A DNA stretch of 13,228 nt from JBAZOJ01 sp041648755 (lineage in GTDB: Bacteria > Planctomycetota > B143-G9): the NCBI GenBank assembly GCA_041648755.1, contig JBAZOJ010000078.1:1-13228 (forward strand). The letters are read 5' to 3'. Every line of letters begins with the position of its first letter. Within the stretch, counting starts at the first letter, position 1. A model generated the notes under the pieces. The model worked only from the letters and a program-made list of their open reading frames with translations, was not told the DNA's origin and ran no database searches. A program made the translations under genes and the position numbers. This document shows, one piece after another, positions 2,863-10,708 of this stretch.

Positions 2863-5775
2863 TTACTTCAAATAGGCCGGAACGTCGAGCGGGGGAATCT
2901 CTTCGTAATTCATCCTCATCAAGACATCAGCAGTGTATAGCAGCCCCTCGGTATGGCTGAGGGTGTCCAGGATATTCCAGTAGCTGCCGAATGGAGCAAA
3001 TTCGACCTGCCCGGCCAGAACCGGCGCGATGCCGTAGTTGCCGCCAGCGGTCAGAGAAAGCGGCAGAGATGGATACCTGTAGTAAATATCGGGCTTGGTA
3101 ATCTCGTACGACGGGAAATCGAGTATCGCCCACTGTGAGCGCTGCGAGCCCGACAGGATCATCGTTCCCTCGACGAAGCCGCGCAACAAACTTTCCGCGG
3201 CGGCCGGGTCAATGTAGTTGCCTCCCCACAGATTGGCGGCGGTAAGGGCCTCGGAGATTGTGCCGATATCCTCGGCAGTGTAGCGGGGAAGGCTGGAGAA
3301 GTAGCCGTACGCCGGGTCGTATTCGTCAAGGAGAAGCACAAATGTCTTGCGCATCTCGACCGGGAATTCGCCGCCAGCGTTCATTCGCAGGGCGTCGGCC
3401 AGCATAAGCAGCAGGTCAGCCCGCTGCCTTGCATCCGTGGCGGCCGTATCGAGGGCCTTCTGGGCACAGGCCAGGACGATATTGCGCGCACCCAATGCCC
3501 GCTCGATTGTTGGAGCATGAAGGGCATAGAGGAAGACGCCGCGCTCGAACTTGCGCAGGTCGTCGAGCCTGTCGGGAAGATCGGATGATACGAGGAAGTC
3601 AAAGGTCGTCTCTATCTGGGCGTCGATGGCAGCAGCAAAGGTAGCATCGCGATAGACATTGGTTGCGCTTCCCGGCAGCGATACAGAGGACATCAGGGAG
3701 GAAGCCTCGCACATAGCCTCAACGAGAAGGGCTCGGCCCGGAACAGTGCGCGACATCGGGTAACTGCCTGCGAACAAGTCTTCCAACTGCCTGTGGATAG
3801 CGTAATAAAGCAGGAAGCCTTTCAGCCTTTCGTTCGAACCAAATGATGATGTGCCGGAAGCGCCGAAGTGCCGCTCGTCGGCAAAATGCCGTGCAAGCCG
3901 AACCTCCGCTGAAATGAGAGTGGCAAGAGCCGCTTCGGTCTTGTCGTTGCCAGCCGGAGTCCACCGGAAGTTGCCGTAGTCATAAGGATTGGCGTTGTAT
4001 GGAGTGCGCCAGGCGGGACTTCCGAGGTCGTACGGTATCCGCAGCAGGGCGATATTGGTGGGAAGGATCGCGATGTCCCCGGTTGACGGAGTGCTGGATT
4101 TCGTGACGATGTCCACATTTACATCGGGGGTAAGGGAGAACGTATCTCCGACGCCCGCCCTGAGCGCGTATTCGATCAACGCGGTTCTGCCGGCGATGTA
4201 ACCCTCGCTACGCGCAACGGGATACGAGAAGTCTGCCCTGCCGTAACGGAGCGCCCCGCTGACCCCGCTGTTGTAGTTGGGGTACAGATTGATCTCGTTC
4301 GGGCGAAGTCCGAGCAGTTCGATTGCAAGGTAGAGCGAGCCAACCGCATCGAACGATGTGTTTTCGACAACCCAGCCCAGCGAGTCCGGGCGCTTGACTA
4401 CGCGCGTGGCGAAGTAGGGCGCAGTACCGTTCCCGCCCGTTTCACGATTGAGCGGAACATTCGGGAATGCGTAGTCGAGAGCGCGTGTTGGCCGTTCAAA
4501 TGACGAGACAACCGATATCGGGAAAGTTGAACGATACATCCCGCCAAGGTAAAGCGTGGCGGCGCAGAGATCCGACAGGATGACCTGGGCGTATTCCGCA
4601 TCGAGATATGTCGGCGCTATCGTGCTCGCGGCGTTCAGAGCACCGACGATCTTGGAAAGCTCGTAAGAAGTAAGGGAATCCCGGCCGACGAATAGTCCGG
4701 TCTCCGGAATGTAGCTTGCCTGGAAAGTCTTGAAAACGTCGCCAGCCGTGGACAGGTAGCTTTGGGCAAAGAGCAATCTGCCCGCTTCCACAAGTCCCCT
4801 GATACGACAGGCATTGTCGAAGGGATCGGTGGAGTCCAGAACGGTGAGTGCATCGGCATAGCTGCGTATCAACGTTGTTGCCTGGGTCCGGCGGAAGGCG
4901 TCGAGTGTGGTCGTAGCATACCAGCCAAGGGTGACAATCGCCTCGCTGAGGCCGTCGGCGGTTGAGGGCGCCGCGTCGGAAGTCTGCTCCTCAAACAGGA
5001 AATCCATCCATGCAAGCAACTGGCTGGCAAAGTTCACATCGCGATACCTGTTCCCTGAACCGCCGCCAATCGAGGTGTCGCGGAGCAACCGCGCCAACTG
5101 CGACAGGGAAGCGATCATCCGCAGGCGTCCGAGCGAACCGTCAACGAACAGCGACCGATTGTTCAGATAGTACATCGTCGAACGCTTCGCAAGTTCGGCC
5201 ATAATCAGGCCTTGCAGGCGCTCGGTGGAACCGAAGGACGAGTTGTCGGGCGATCCGAACCGGTTGACCACCGCGAATTGCCGGGCCCACATGACATTCG
5301 CCGTGACATATGAAGCAACCGTTGACGTGTACCCCATCGAGCCGCCGTCCGCGGCTGACCACCGCTCGTCGCCAAAATCCATAAACGAATCGTCTGAAGG
5401 CAACGCGTAGGTGGGCATCCCATAGCGGATGGGAACTGTTACGTATGCGGCATTTGAGGGGACAATTGCGGGATTCGAGCCATTGGAGGGTTCTGCCAGA
5501 TACCTGTACCAGTCCATCAGCGAGGATTCGATGGGCTCAGTCGTTCCGGCACCGCTCATCATTGAATACTGAAGCACCTGCCAGCGTGAACTCCAGAAGG
5601 AGACGCTTGCGCACACTGAGGGCTCGTAGCCGTCGGGGACACCGCCGACTATCGTCTTGGCCTTGCCCGGGCGGTTTGATCCGCCCCCGCCTCCACAGGC
5701 AAAGGCCGGGGCAAGAGCCAAGGCTGCGATCGCAGCGACCAGCAACCTCTTATGAAGACTCGAACCTCGATGCAC
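2863..5775 (-). CDS. Large exported, probably lipid-anchored protein with tandem internal duplication
   Basis: I do not recognise the family. I chose GTG at 5775 because GGGGAG (5791-5786) lies 10 bases upstream; TTG at 5778 is nearly as good. A longer GTG start at 5814 gives 983 residues but has no well-spaced ribosome binding site. The N-terminus has a basic region (HKR), a hydrophobic core LLVAAIAALALAPAFA and then Cys with a Gly run, so export is likely. The lipobox AFAC is not canonical, so lipid anchoring is uncertain. In the 983-residue numbering, residues about 116-500 repeat at about 583-966 with an almost constant offset of 464: SSFGSTERLQG (192-202) against SSFGSNERLKG (656-666), YRD (257, 721), FPNVPL (450-455) against YPSLPL (914-919), then GGN. 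Composition suggests mostly helices, perhaps a repeat toroid. It lies 82 bases after purM on the same strand and may be co-transcribed. Ordinary codon usage; no truncation seen. Confidence 0.85.
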   Translation of the reverse strand: MHRGSSLHKRLLVAAIAALALAPAFACGGGGGSNRPGKAKTIVGGVPDGYEPSVCASVSFWSSRWQVLQYSMMSGAGTTEPIESSLMDWYRYLAEPSNGSNPAIVPSNAAYVTVPIRYGMPTYALPSDDSFMDFGDERWSAADGGSMGYTSTVASYVTANVMWARQFAVVNRFGSPDNSSFGSTERLQGLIMAELAKRSTMYYLNNRSLFVDGSLGRLRMIASLSQLARLLRDTSIGGGSGNRYRDVNFASQLLAWMDFLFEEQTSDAAPSTADGLSEAIVTLGWYATTTLDAFRRTQATTLIRSYADALTVLDSTDPFDNACRIRGLVEAGRLLFAQSYLSTAGDVFKTFQASYIPETGLFVGRDSLTSYELSKIVGALNAASTIAPTYLDAEYAQVILSDLCAATLYLGGMYRSTFPISVVSSFERPTRALDYAFPNVPLNRETGGNGTAPYFATRVVKRPDSLGWVVENTSFDAVGSLYLAIELLGLRPNEINLYPNYNSGVSGALRYGRADFSYPVARSEGYIAGRTALIEYALRAGVGDTFSLTPDVNVDIVTKSSTPSTGDIAILPTNIALLRIPYDLGSPAWRTPYNANPYDYGNFRWTPAGNDKTEAALATLISAEVRLARHFADERHFGASGTSSFGSNERLKGFLLYYAIHRQLEDLFAGSYPMSRTVPGRALLVEAMCEASSLMSSVSLPGSATNVYRDATFAAAIDAQIETTFDFLVSSDLPDRLDDLRKFERGVFLYALHAPTIERALGARNIVLACAQKALDTAATDARQRADLLLMLADALRMNAGGEFPVEMRKTFVLLLDEYDPAYGYFSSLPRYTAEDIGTISEALTAANLWGGNYIDPAAAESLLRGFVEGTMILSGSQRSQWAILDFPSYEITKPDIYYRYPSLPLSLTAGGNYGIAPVLAGQVEFAPFGSYWNILDTLSHTEGLLYTADVLMRMNYEEIPPLDVPAYLK

Positions 5776-5817
5776 CAAGACGATTCTCCCCGGGAAGCGC
5801 TGTACGCACTTCACCCT

Positions 5818-5831
5818 TACTATTTAGTATA
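5818..5831 (-). promoter_or_regulatory. Possible -10 element and small palindrome between purM and the exported protein
   Basis: On the minus strand TATACT runs 5831-5826. It overlaps the near-palindrome TACTAAATAGTA (5829-5818). No good -35 element sits 16-18 bases upstream, so this is only a weak candidate for a separate promoter or operator of the downstream gene. Confidence 0.25.
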
Positions 5832-5857
5832 TCCCAGCCGTAGAGCGTTGCGTTTGT

Positions 5858-7054
5858 TCAGTCGAAGCGCTCTATTCCGTCGGGAGTGTGCATGGCGATG
5901 CTGTTTGCACTGTTGGGGGAAGCTTCACAGTGTCCGATGACCTGGCTGGCCACTCCGAAGCCCTCGGATATGGCTCGCACGGCCTCGGCCTTTTGTGGAG
6001 GAACAACGATCTCCAGCCGGTGGCCCATGTTGAATACTTCGTACATCTCCCTCCAGGGGATATGGGGCTGGACGCAGTCCCTGATGTACTTGAAAATGGC
6101 CGGTGCCGGGAACAGATTGTCCTTGACAAAGTGGATTCCGCGGCCGAACCGGATGCACTTCGTTTGACCTCCGCCGGTGCAATGAACAAGCCCGTGAACG
6201 TCGGGGCCAATCTCGTTGAGTACGGCCTTGATAACCGGCGAGTAAGTACGAGTGGGCGACAGCAGTGCCTGCCCAACAGTGAAGTTCGATCCGGGCAGCG
6301 GGGAGTCCAGAGAAAGCGCCCCGGCATACGACAACGCAGAAGGGGCCTCCGGATCGCAGATCTCCGGGAATCTGGCGGAATAGACCTTGGCAAGCACGCG
6401 GTTCCGGGCAAGAGAAAGCCCGTTGCAGCCGATGCCGGAGTTGGGGACAGAATCGTAACTTGCCGTGCCTTCGCTGGACAGACCGATGATCACGTCACCT
6501 GCGGCGATGCGGTCGTTGTCGATGACGTGGGCTCGCGGCATCCTGCAGGTAACAGTTGCCTCGATGCACAGTGTACGAACGCTGTCGCCCATGTCAGCCG
6601 TCTCGCCGCCAGCAAGGTGGACTACGATGCCGAGCTTCTCGATCATCGCGGCGAACTCAACATATCCCTCAACCAAAGCCCTGATGGCGTCCTCGCCTAT
6701 GAGGTGCTTATTTCTCAAGATCGTGTTCGAGAGAACGAAGGGGCCACGAGCCCCCGCGCACATCATGTCATCCACGTTCATCACGACTGCATCTGTCGCC
6801 AGCCCCTTCATAGCGGAAGCATCGCCCTTTTCCCTGTAATAGAGGTAGGCGACGATGGGCTTTGTTCCGGCGCCGTCACAGTGCGAAATGACGCACATAG
6901 CGGGGTCGGCGGCGAACAGGTCGGGGAGGATCCGGCAGAATGCTCCCTCGTACAAGGATGGTGGAAGGGAAACGATCGCCCGATGGACCTCGCCCTTGCT
7001 GGCGGATGCCCCGAGACGCTCGTAGAAGCTTGAGTTACGCAGGCTTGATGCCAT
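5858..7054 (-). CDS. purM: Phosphoribosylformylglycinamidine cyclo-ligase (AIR synthase), long form
   Basis: AIR synthase uses ATP to close the imidazole ring, turning formylglycinamidine ribonucleotide into aminoimidazole ribonucleotide in cytosolic purine synthesis. Family signatures appear in order: DGAGTK (60-65, the DGVGTK phosphate loop), NVDDMMCAGA (93-102), GGETADM (149-155), SPTRTY (266-271), HCTGGG (291-296) and FNMGHR (341-346). The length, 398 residues, exceeds the usual ~345. The extended N-terminus and the SHCDGAGTK and FNMGHR motifs match the longer, Bacteroidetes-like branch. The start is ATG at 7054 with only a weak AGAAGA-type ribosome binding site. No other purine gene is in view. 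The gene is divergent from the EF-G cluster and followed by the large exported protein. Function is confident at family level; branch assignment is from memory. Confidence 0.93.
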   Translation of the reverse strand: MASSLRNSSFYERLGASASKGEVHRAIVSLPPSLYEGAFCRILPDLFAADPAMCVISHCDGAGTKPIVAYLYYREKGDASAMKGLATDAVVMNVDDMMCAGARGPFVLSNTILRNKHLIGEDAIRALVEGYVEFAAMIEKLGIVVHLAGGETADMGDSVRTLCIEATVTCRMPRAHVIDNDRIAAGDVIIGLSSEGTASYDSVPNSGIGCNGLSLARNRVLAKVYSARFPEICDPEAPSALSYAGALSLDSPLPGSNFTVGQALLSPTRTYSPVIKAVLNEIGPDVHGLVHCTGGGQTKCIRFGRGIHFVKDNLFPAPAIFKYIRDCVQPHIPWREMYEVFNMGHRLEIVVPPQKAEAVRAISEGFGVASQVIGHCEASPNSANSIAMHTPDGIERFD

Positions 7055-7085
7055 TGTCTTCTGCCCCTGGGAGGCGGGTTTTTAC

Positions 7086-7113
7086 TTGCGGCGGGACGTG
7101 CAGCCACTATAAT
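7086..7113 (+). promoter_or_regulatory. Sigma-70-type promoter for the rightward cluster
   Basis: TTGCGG (7086-7091) and a perfect TATAAT (7108-7113) are separated by 16 bases. It points toward the EF-G gene and would leave a leader of roughly 130 nt. The -10 match is exact and the -35 moderate. A separate purM promoter on the other strand is not evident. Confidence 0.6.
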
Positions 7114-7124
7114 TCGCGGTTTCG

Positions 7125-7138
7125 TCCCTGAACAGGGA
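7125..7138. promoter_or_regulatory. Inverted repeat just downstream of the promoter
   Basis: TCCCTG (7125-7130) and CAGGGA (7133-7138) are exact reverse complements separated by AA. The site starts 12 bases after the -10 element, about where transcription should begin, and lies in the divergent purM/EF-G gap. It could be an operator for either gene or the first leader hairpin. Confidence 0.4.
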
Positions 7139-7154
7139 GTCCCTACTCGTTGCG

Positions 7155-7230
7155 ATTCCCCTTCTTTAAGGGAGGGGGGAATACGCTTTCGTTTTATGTT
7201 AGGCCCTTTTCCCTTAATGTAAATGAAAAG
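7155..7230 (+). promoter_or_regulatory. Structured mRNA leader of the EF-G gene
   Basis: Two inverted repeats lie between promoter and start: ATTCCCC (7155-7161) with GGGGAAT (7176-7182), and CTTTTC (7206-7211) with GAAAAG (7225-7230). No T-run directly follows either stem. I recognise no known riboswitch or ribosomal protein leader. The stems may merely shape the 5' untranslated region. Confidence 0.35.
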
Positions 7231-7253
7231 CTGAGAACGGCTTGGAGGCTCGA

Positions 7254-9278
7254 ATGGACGGATTCGCCACCAGCGATGTGCGCTCCTTGGTCTTGGTTGG
7301 CCACGGCGGAACGGGCAAGACCACTCTGTCGGAGATTATGCTCAATAAGTGCGGCATGACCGGTCGCCTGGGCAGGATTTCTGACCGTAACACTGTTTCC
7401 GACTACGACGTTGAGGAAAAAGATCGCCAGATCTCCATAGACCTTTCGGTCATGTACCTCGACAAGAACGGCAAGCGAATCTACCTGCTTGACGCGCCCG
7501 GGTACGCCGATTTCGTTGGCGGCGCCGTGTCGGGTCTCAATGCTGCCGACATCGCCCTCGTCGCAATCAACTGCGTAAACGGCATCGAAGTGGGAACCAA
7601 GAAGATATGGCAGCTTGCCAAGGAACTCGGCAGGCCGCGCGCCATCATCATCAACAAGGTTGACGCCGAACATACCCATCCCCTCGAGGTCCTTGCCGCG
7701 GTTCGGACCCTGTACGGCAAGCGGGCAGTCCCCGTGAACCTTCCTGATGACTCCGGCCCCGCCCTTACGAGGGTAATAAGCGTTCTCGACCCCGATGGCG
7801 ACGCCGGATACAAGCAGGAACTGTACGAAGCAGTCGTGGAATCCGACGAAGCCCTGATGGAAAAATATCTGGAGACCGGAGAGGTCTCAGCCGAGGAGTT
7901 CAAGAAGGCGTTCCCGAAGGCAATGGTCGCCGGATCTGTATTCCCTGTGTTCTTCACGTCGTCCGAAAAAGTGGTTGGCGTCGAGGAACTGCTGAATTTC
8001 GTCACCGACTACTTCCCGGCCCCCTCCGACATTCCTCCCCGCAAGGGCATGGACCGGAACGAGCAGCCAGTTGAGCTCGCGGTTTCACCCGAGGGCCATT
8101 TCGCAGCGCAGGTCTTCCGCATCCAGACCGACCCGTTCGTAGGCAAGCTTGCATATTTCCGCATTATCCGCGGAAACGTCAAGACCGGCGATGTCGCAAA
8201 CATCGCTGGCGGCCGCGACAACGTGAAGCTGATGCACCTTTACTTAGTTCAGGGCAAGGAGCAGAAGGAAGTCGATAAGGCAACCGCAGGCGACATAGTC
8301 GTGGTATCGCGCATTGACGGCCTGTACAACTGCGCCACCCTGTGCGATCCGAACAACACCGTCCAGCTTGCTCCGTTTGCCTATCCCACCCCGATGGTCA
8401 GCCGGGCGATCGAGCCCAAGGCCCGCGGTGACGAGCAGAAAATATCCAATGCAATTGCCAAGTCCACAGAAGAGGATCCGACCTTCAAGGCCGAGCGTAC
8501 GGCTTCCACGAACGAACTCGTCATTTCCGGGCTGGGCGACCTCCATCTGGATGTCATTATCAGCAGAATGAAGCGGCGTTTCGACCTCGAAGTCAACCAC
8601 AAGATGCCCAAGATCGCCTATCTTGAGACGATTACCGGCAAGTCCGACGGCCACTACAGGCATAAAAAGCAAACAGGCGGCGCAGGTCAGTTCGGCGAAG
8701 TATACTTAAAGGTGGAACCGAACGTGCGCGGCAAGGGACTCGAGTTCCTTGACGAGGTCGTTGGCGGCGTTATCCCGCGCCAATACATACCGGCCGTCGA
8801 GAAGGGCGTACGCGAGCAGATGGAACACGGCATCATCGCCGGATACCCGGTTGTAGACGTAACCGTGCGTCTGTACGACGGCAAGTATCACCCGGTGGAT
8901 TCGAAGGAAATCGCGTTCAAGATTGCAGGCGCGCGCGCCTTCCAGGAGGCCTTTGTCGCCGCGAAGCCCATGCTCCTCGAGCCCATCATGAAGGTGAGCA
9001 TTTACGTTCCGGATCGCGCACTCGGAGATATCACGGGCGACCTGACCTCGCGGCGCGGAAGGATCCTCGGAATGGACACCTTTGGCGACATGCAGGTGGT
9101 CAATGCCACTGTGCCGCTTGCCGAAATCCAGCGGTACTCGACCGAACTCCGCTCGACCACCCAGGGCGAAGGATTTTACGAGTCCGTGTTCTCACACTAC
9201 GATGTGGTTCCGAACAGCATCGCGTCGGGAATCATCGAGCGTGCGAAGGTTGACCGCAGCAAAGAAGAAGAACAGTAA
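7254..9278 (+). CDS. EF-G-2-like translational GTPase
   Basis: A 674-residue relative of elongation factor G, which moves tRNA and mRNA through the ribosome with GTP. I chose ATG 7254 because GGAGG (7244-7248) sits five bases upstream; the TTG at 7242 overlaps that site. The G domain has GHGGTGKT (16-23), DAPG (80-83) and NKVD (134-137). The P-loop is not the AHIDAGKTT form of housekeeping EF-G, the switch II motif has Ala for Thr, and switch I reads DRQIS in place of ERGIT. All are typical of the EF-G-2 or FusA2-like branch (the Thermus EF-G-2 is one known member). Domains II to V are complete: the domain IV signature KKQTGGAGQFGEV (471-483) and the tip histidine in YHPVDSKE (His546) are present, so it can probably engage the ribosome. 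It leads a cluster of translation genes. Whether it is the only EF-G of this genome cannot be seen here; if so, fusA would be the right name. Confidence 0.9.
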   Translation: MDGFATSDVRSLVLVGHGGTGKTTLSEIMLNKCGMTGRLGRISDRNTVSDYDVEEKDRQISIDLSVMYLDKNGKRIYLLDAPGYADFVGGAVSGLNAADIALVAINCVNGIEVGTKKIWQLAKELGRPRAIIINKVDAEHTHPLEVLAAVRTLYGKRAVPVNLPDDSGPALTRVISVLDPDGDAGYKQELYEAVVESDEALMEKYLETGEVSAEEFKKAFPKAMVAGSVFPVFFTSSEKVVGVEELLNFVTDYFPAPSDIPPRKGMDRNEQPVELAVSPEGHFAAQVFRIQTDPFVGKLAYFRIIRGNVKTGDVANIAGGRDNVKLMHLYLVQGKEQKEVDKATAGDIVVVSRIDGLYNCATLCDPNNTVQLAPFAYPTPMVSRAIEPKARGDEQKISNAIAKSTEEDPTFKAERTASTNELVISGLGDLHLDVIISRMKRRFDLEVNHKMPKIAYLETITGKSDGHYRHKKQTGGAGQFGEVYLKVEPNVRGKGLEFLDEVVGGVIPRQYIPAVEKGVREQMEHGIIAGYPVVDVTVRLYDGKYHPVDSKEIAFKIAGARAFQEAFVAAKPMLLEPIMKVSIYVPDRALGDITGDLTSRRGRILGMDTFGDMQVVNATVPLAEIQRYSTELRSTTQGEGFYESVFSHYDVVPNSIASGIIERAKVDRSKEEEQ

Positions 9279-9285
9279 ACCCGCC

Positions 9286-9323
9286 GGGAGGAAGGCCATA
9301 CAGGCAATCCCTCCCAGCTTTTT
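9286..9323 (+). terminator. Weak terminator or attenuator between the EF-G gene and rpmE
   Basis: GGGAGG (9286-9291) pairs with CCTCCC (9310-9315) over an 18-base loop. A five-T run (9319-9323) follows three bases later. The stem is short and the loop large, so partial termination or an RNA end-processing site is more likely than a strong stop. The rpmE ribosome binding site starts right after it. Confidence 0.35.
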
Positions 9324-9335
9324 CTGGAGTGCGTT

Positions 9336-9575
9336 ATGAGAAAGAACATCCATCCCAAGTACGTCGACTGCAAGGTAAACTGCGGTTGCGGCAACAGCTT
9401 CACCACCCGTGCGACCGTCCCCGAGCTTTCGGTGGCGATCTGCTACAAGTGCCATCCGTATTACACCGGCACGCAGAAGCTTATTGACGCCACCGGCCGC
9501 GTTGAGCGCTTCCAGAAGCGCTTCAAATGGAGCGGGGCCGAGCAGGCTGAGGCGAAGACCGAGAAGGGCAAATAG
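9336..9575 (+). CDS. rpmE: 50S ribosomal protein L31, zinc-binding type
   Basis: L31 sits at the central protuberance of the large subunit and takes part in bridges to the small subunit. The protein starts MRKNIHPKY, as is typical. Cysteines at 16, 18, 36 and 39 (NCGCG and CYKCHP) form the zinc ribbon, so this is the zinc-dependent C+ form and not the zinc-starvation paralogue. HPYYTG and GRVERFQKRF close the conserved core. About ten charged residues extend the C-terminus, giving 79 residues against about 70 in E. coli. GGAG at 9326-9329 lies six bases before the ATG. The order rpmE, prfA, prmC is widespread in bacteria. Confidence 0.96.
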   Translation: MRKNIHPKYVDCKVNCGCGNSFTTRATVPELSVAICYKCHPYYTGTQKLIDATGRVERFQKRFKWSGAEQAEAKTEKGK

Positions 9576-9599
9576 CCCCGGACTTCCCTATGACCGGGG
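9576..9599 (+). promoter_or_regulatory. GC hairpin holding the prfA start codon in its loop
   Basis: CCCCGG (9576-9581) begins directly after the rpmE stop codon and pairs exactly with CCGGGG (9594-9599). The 12-base loop contains the prfA ATG (9590-9592). No good Shine-Dalgarno precedes this ATG. The layout would let translation of rpmE, which ends at 9575, open or expose the prfA start. Confidence 0.45.
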
Positions 9600-10708
9600 A
9601 CTTCGACATTCTCCCCCTCACCGAGCCCGCGGCCGTACGGTTGCGCGAACTCGAACAAAGACTGGCATCGCCGGGCGTTTCCTCGTCGCCGGACTACGCA
9701 GGCCTGCTCAAGGAGCATGGCACGCTGCTGAAGATAGTCACCGCGCGAAACGAGGTGCTCGAACTGCGCAAGCAGATCGAGGAATGCACCCTGATGCTGG
9801 AGGGCGGCGACCCGGAGATGACCCTTCTTGCGAAGGAAGAACTCCCCGAACTCACCAAGCGGCAGGATAAGCTCATCGGCGAACTCGAAGAACGGATGAT
9901 CCTTGGCGACGAAGACAGCGAGCGCAGCGTAATCGTTGAAATCCGCGCTGGCACGGGCGGAGAAGAAGCCGGATTGTTCGCCGGAGACCTGTTCCGGATG
10001 TACGTAAGATACGCGGAAAAGATGGGCTGGAAGACCGAGATCCTCGACGCTCACCGGACGGAACATGACGGTTTCCGCGAAGTCGTTTTCTCCATCCAGG
10101 GCGACGGAGTTTACAAGGCCCTTCGGTACGAAGGAGGCGGCCATCGCGTCCAGAGAGTACCGGAGACCGAGGCTTCGGGGCGCATCCATACCTCCGCGGC
10201 CACGGTTGCAATTTTGCCCGAAGTGGATGAAGTTGACATTAATATCCGCCCCGACGATCTTCGGATAGATACTTTCTCCGCAGGCGGGCCGGGCGGACAG
10301 CACGTAAACAAGACCCAGTCCGCGGTGCGCATCACACATATTCCATCGGGAACCGTAGTGGTTTGCCAGGATGAGCGCTCGCAGCATAAGAATAAGGCTC
10401 GCGCGATGCGAATTCTGCGCGCCCGGGTGTACGAGGCTCAGCGTGAAGCGCGGGACCGCGAACGCTCCGCCGCACGCAAGGAAATGATCGGCACCGGCGA
10501 GCGTAGCGACAGGGTCCGGACGTACAACTTCCCGCAGAACCGCGTCACGGATCATCGCGCTGAGATCACCCTCTACGCGCTTGACCGAGTCATGGGCGGC
10601 GAGATAGAGCCCCTGATTAGCGCCCTTCTTGAATACGACAAGCATCGCCGTATCGAGCGACTGACCAAAGATATGGCGCGAGATCCGAGCCTCCTGCTGA
10701 AGCGATGA
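9590..10708 (+). CDS. prfA: Peptide chain release factor 1
   Basis: RF1 reads UAA and UAG in the ribosomal A site and triggers release of the finished chain. The catalytic GGQ is at 235-237 within GGPGGQHVNKT. The stop-codon tripeptide position reads PET (191-193) in RVPETEASGRIHTS, where E. coli RF1 has PAT; this is the RF1 class and not the SPF class of RF2. GTGGEE (121-126) and QDERSQHKNK (260-269) are also conserved. The length is 372 against 360 in E. coli. There is no in-frame UGA or programmed frameshift as in RF2. The start has a poor ribosome binding site and lies 14 bases after rpmE, so coupled translation is likely. The last four bases overlap prmC. Confidence 0.97.
   Translation: MTGDFDILPLTEPAAVRLRELEQRLASPGVSSSPDYAGLLKEHGTLLKIVTARNEVLELRKQIEECTLMLEGGDPEMTLLAKEELPELTKRQDKLIGELEERMILGDEDSERSVIVEIRAGTGGEEAGLFAGDLFRMYVRYAEKMGWKTEILDAHRTEHDGFREVVFSIQGDGVYKALRYEGGGHRVQRVPETEASGRIHTSAATVAILPEVDEVDINIRPDDLRIDTFSAGGPGGQHVNKTQSAVRITHIPSGTVVVCQDERSQHKNKARAMRILRARVYEAQREARDRERSAARKEMIGTGERSDRVRTYNFPQNRVTDHRAEITLYALDRVMGGEIEPLISALLEYDKHRRIERLTKDMARDPSLLLKR

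Noticed and set aside
5773..5814. GTG at 5814 as start of the large exported protein
   Set aside because: Its only purine-rich sequence touches the codon with no spacing. GTG 5775 has GGGGAG at a normal distance and gives a compact signal peptide.
5888..7033. A 381-codon forward frame opposite purM
   Set aside because: It is an antisense shadow of purM codon usage; purM motifs on the other strand are unmistakable.
7242..7253. TTG at 7242 as start of the EF-G-like gene
   Set aside because: It overlaps the GGAGG site that is ideally placed for ATG at 7254.
9461..10645. A 394-codon reverse frame opposite rpmE and prfA
   Set aside because: Antisense shadow of two clearly identified genes.
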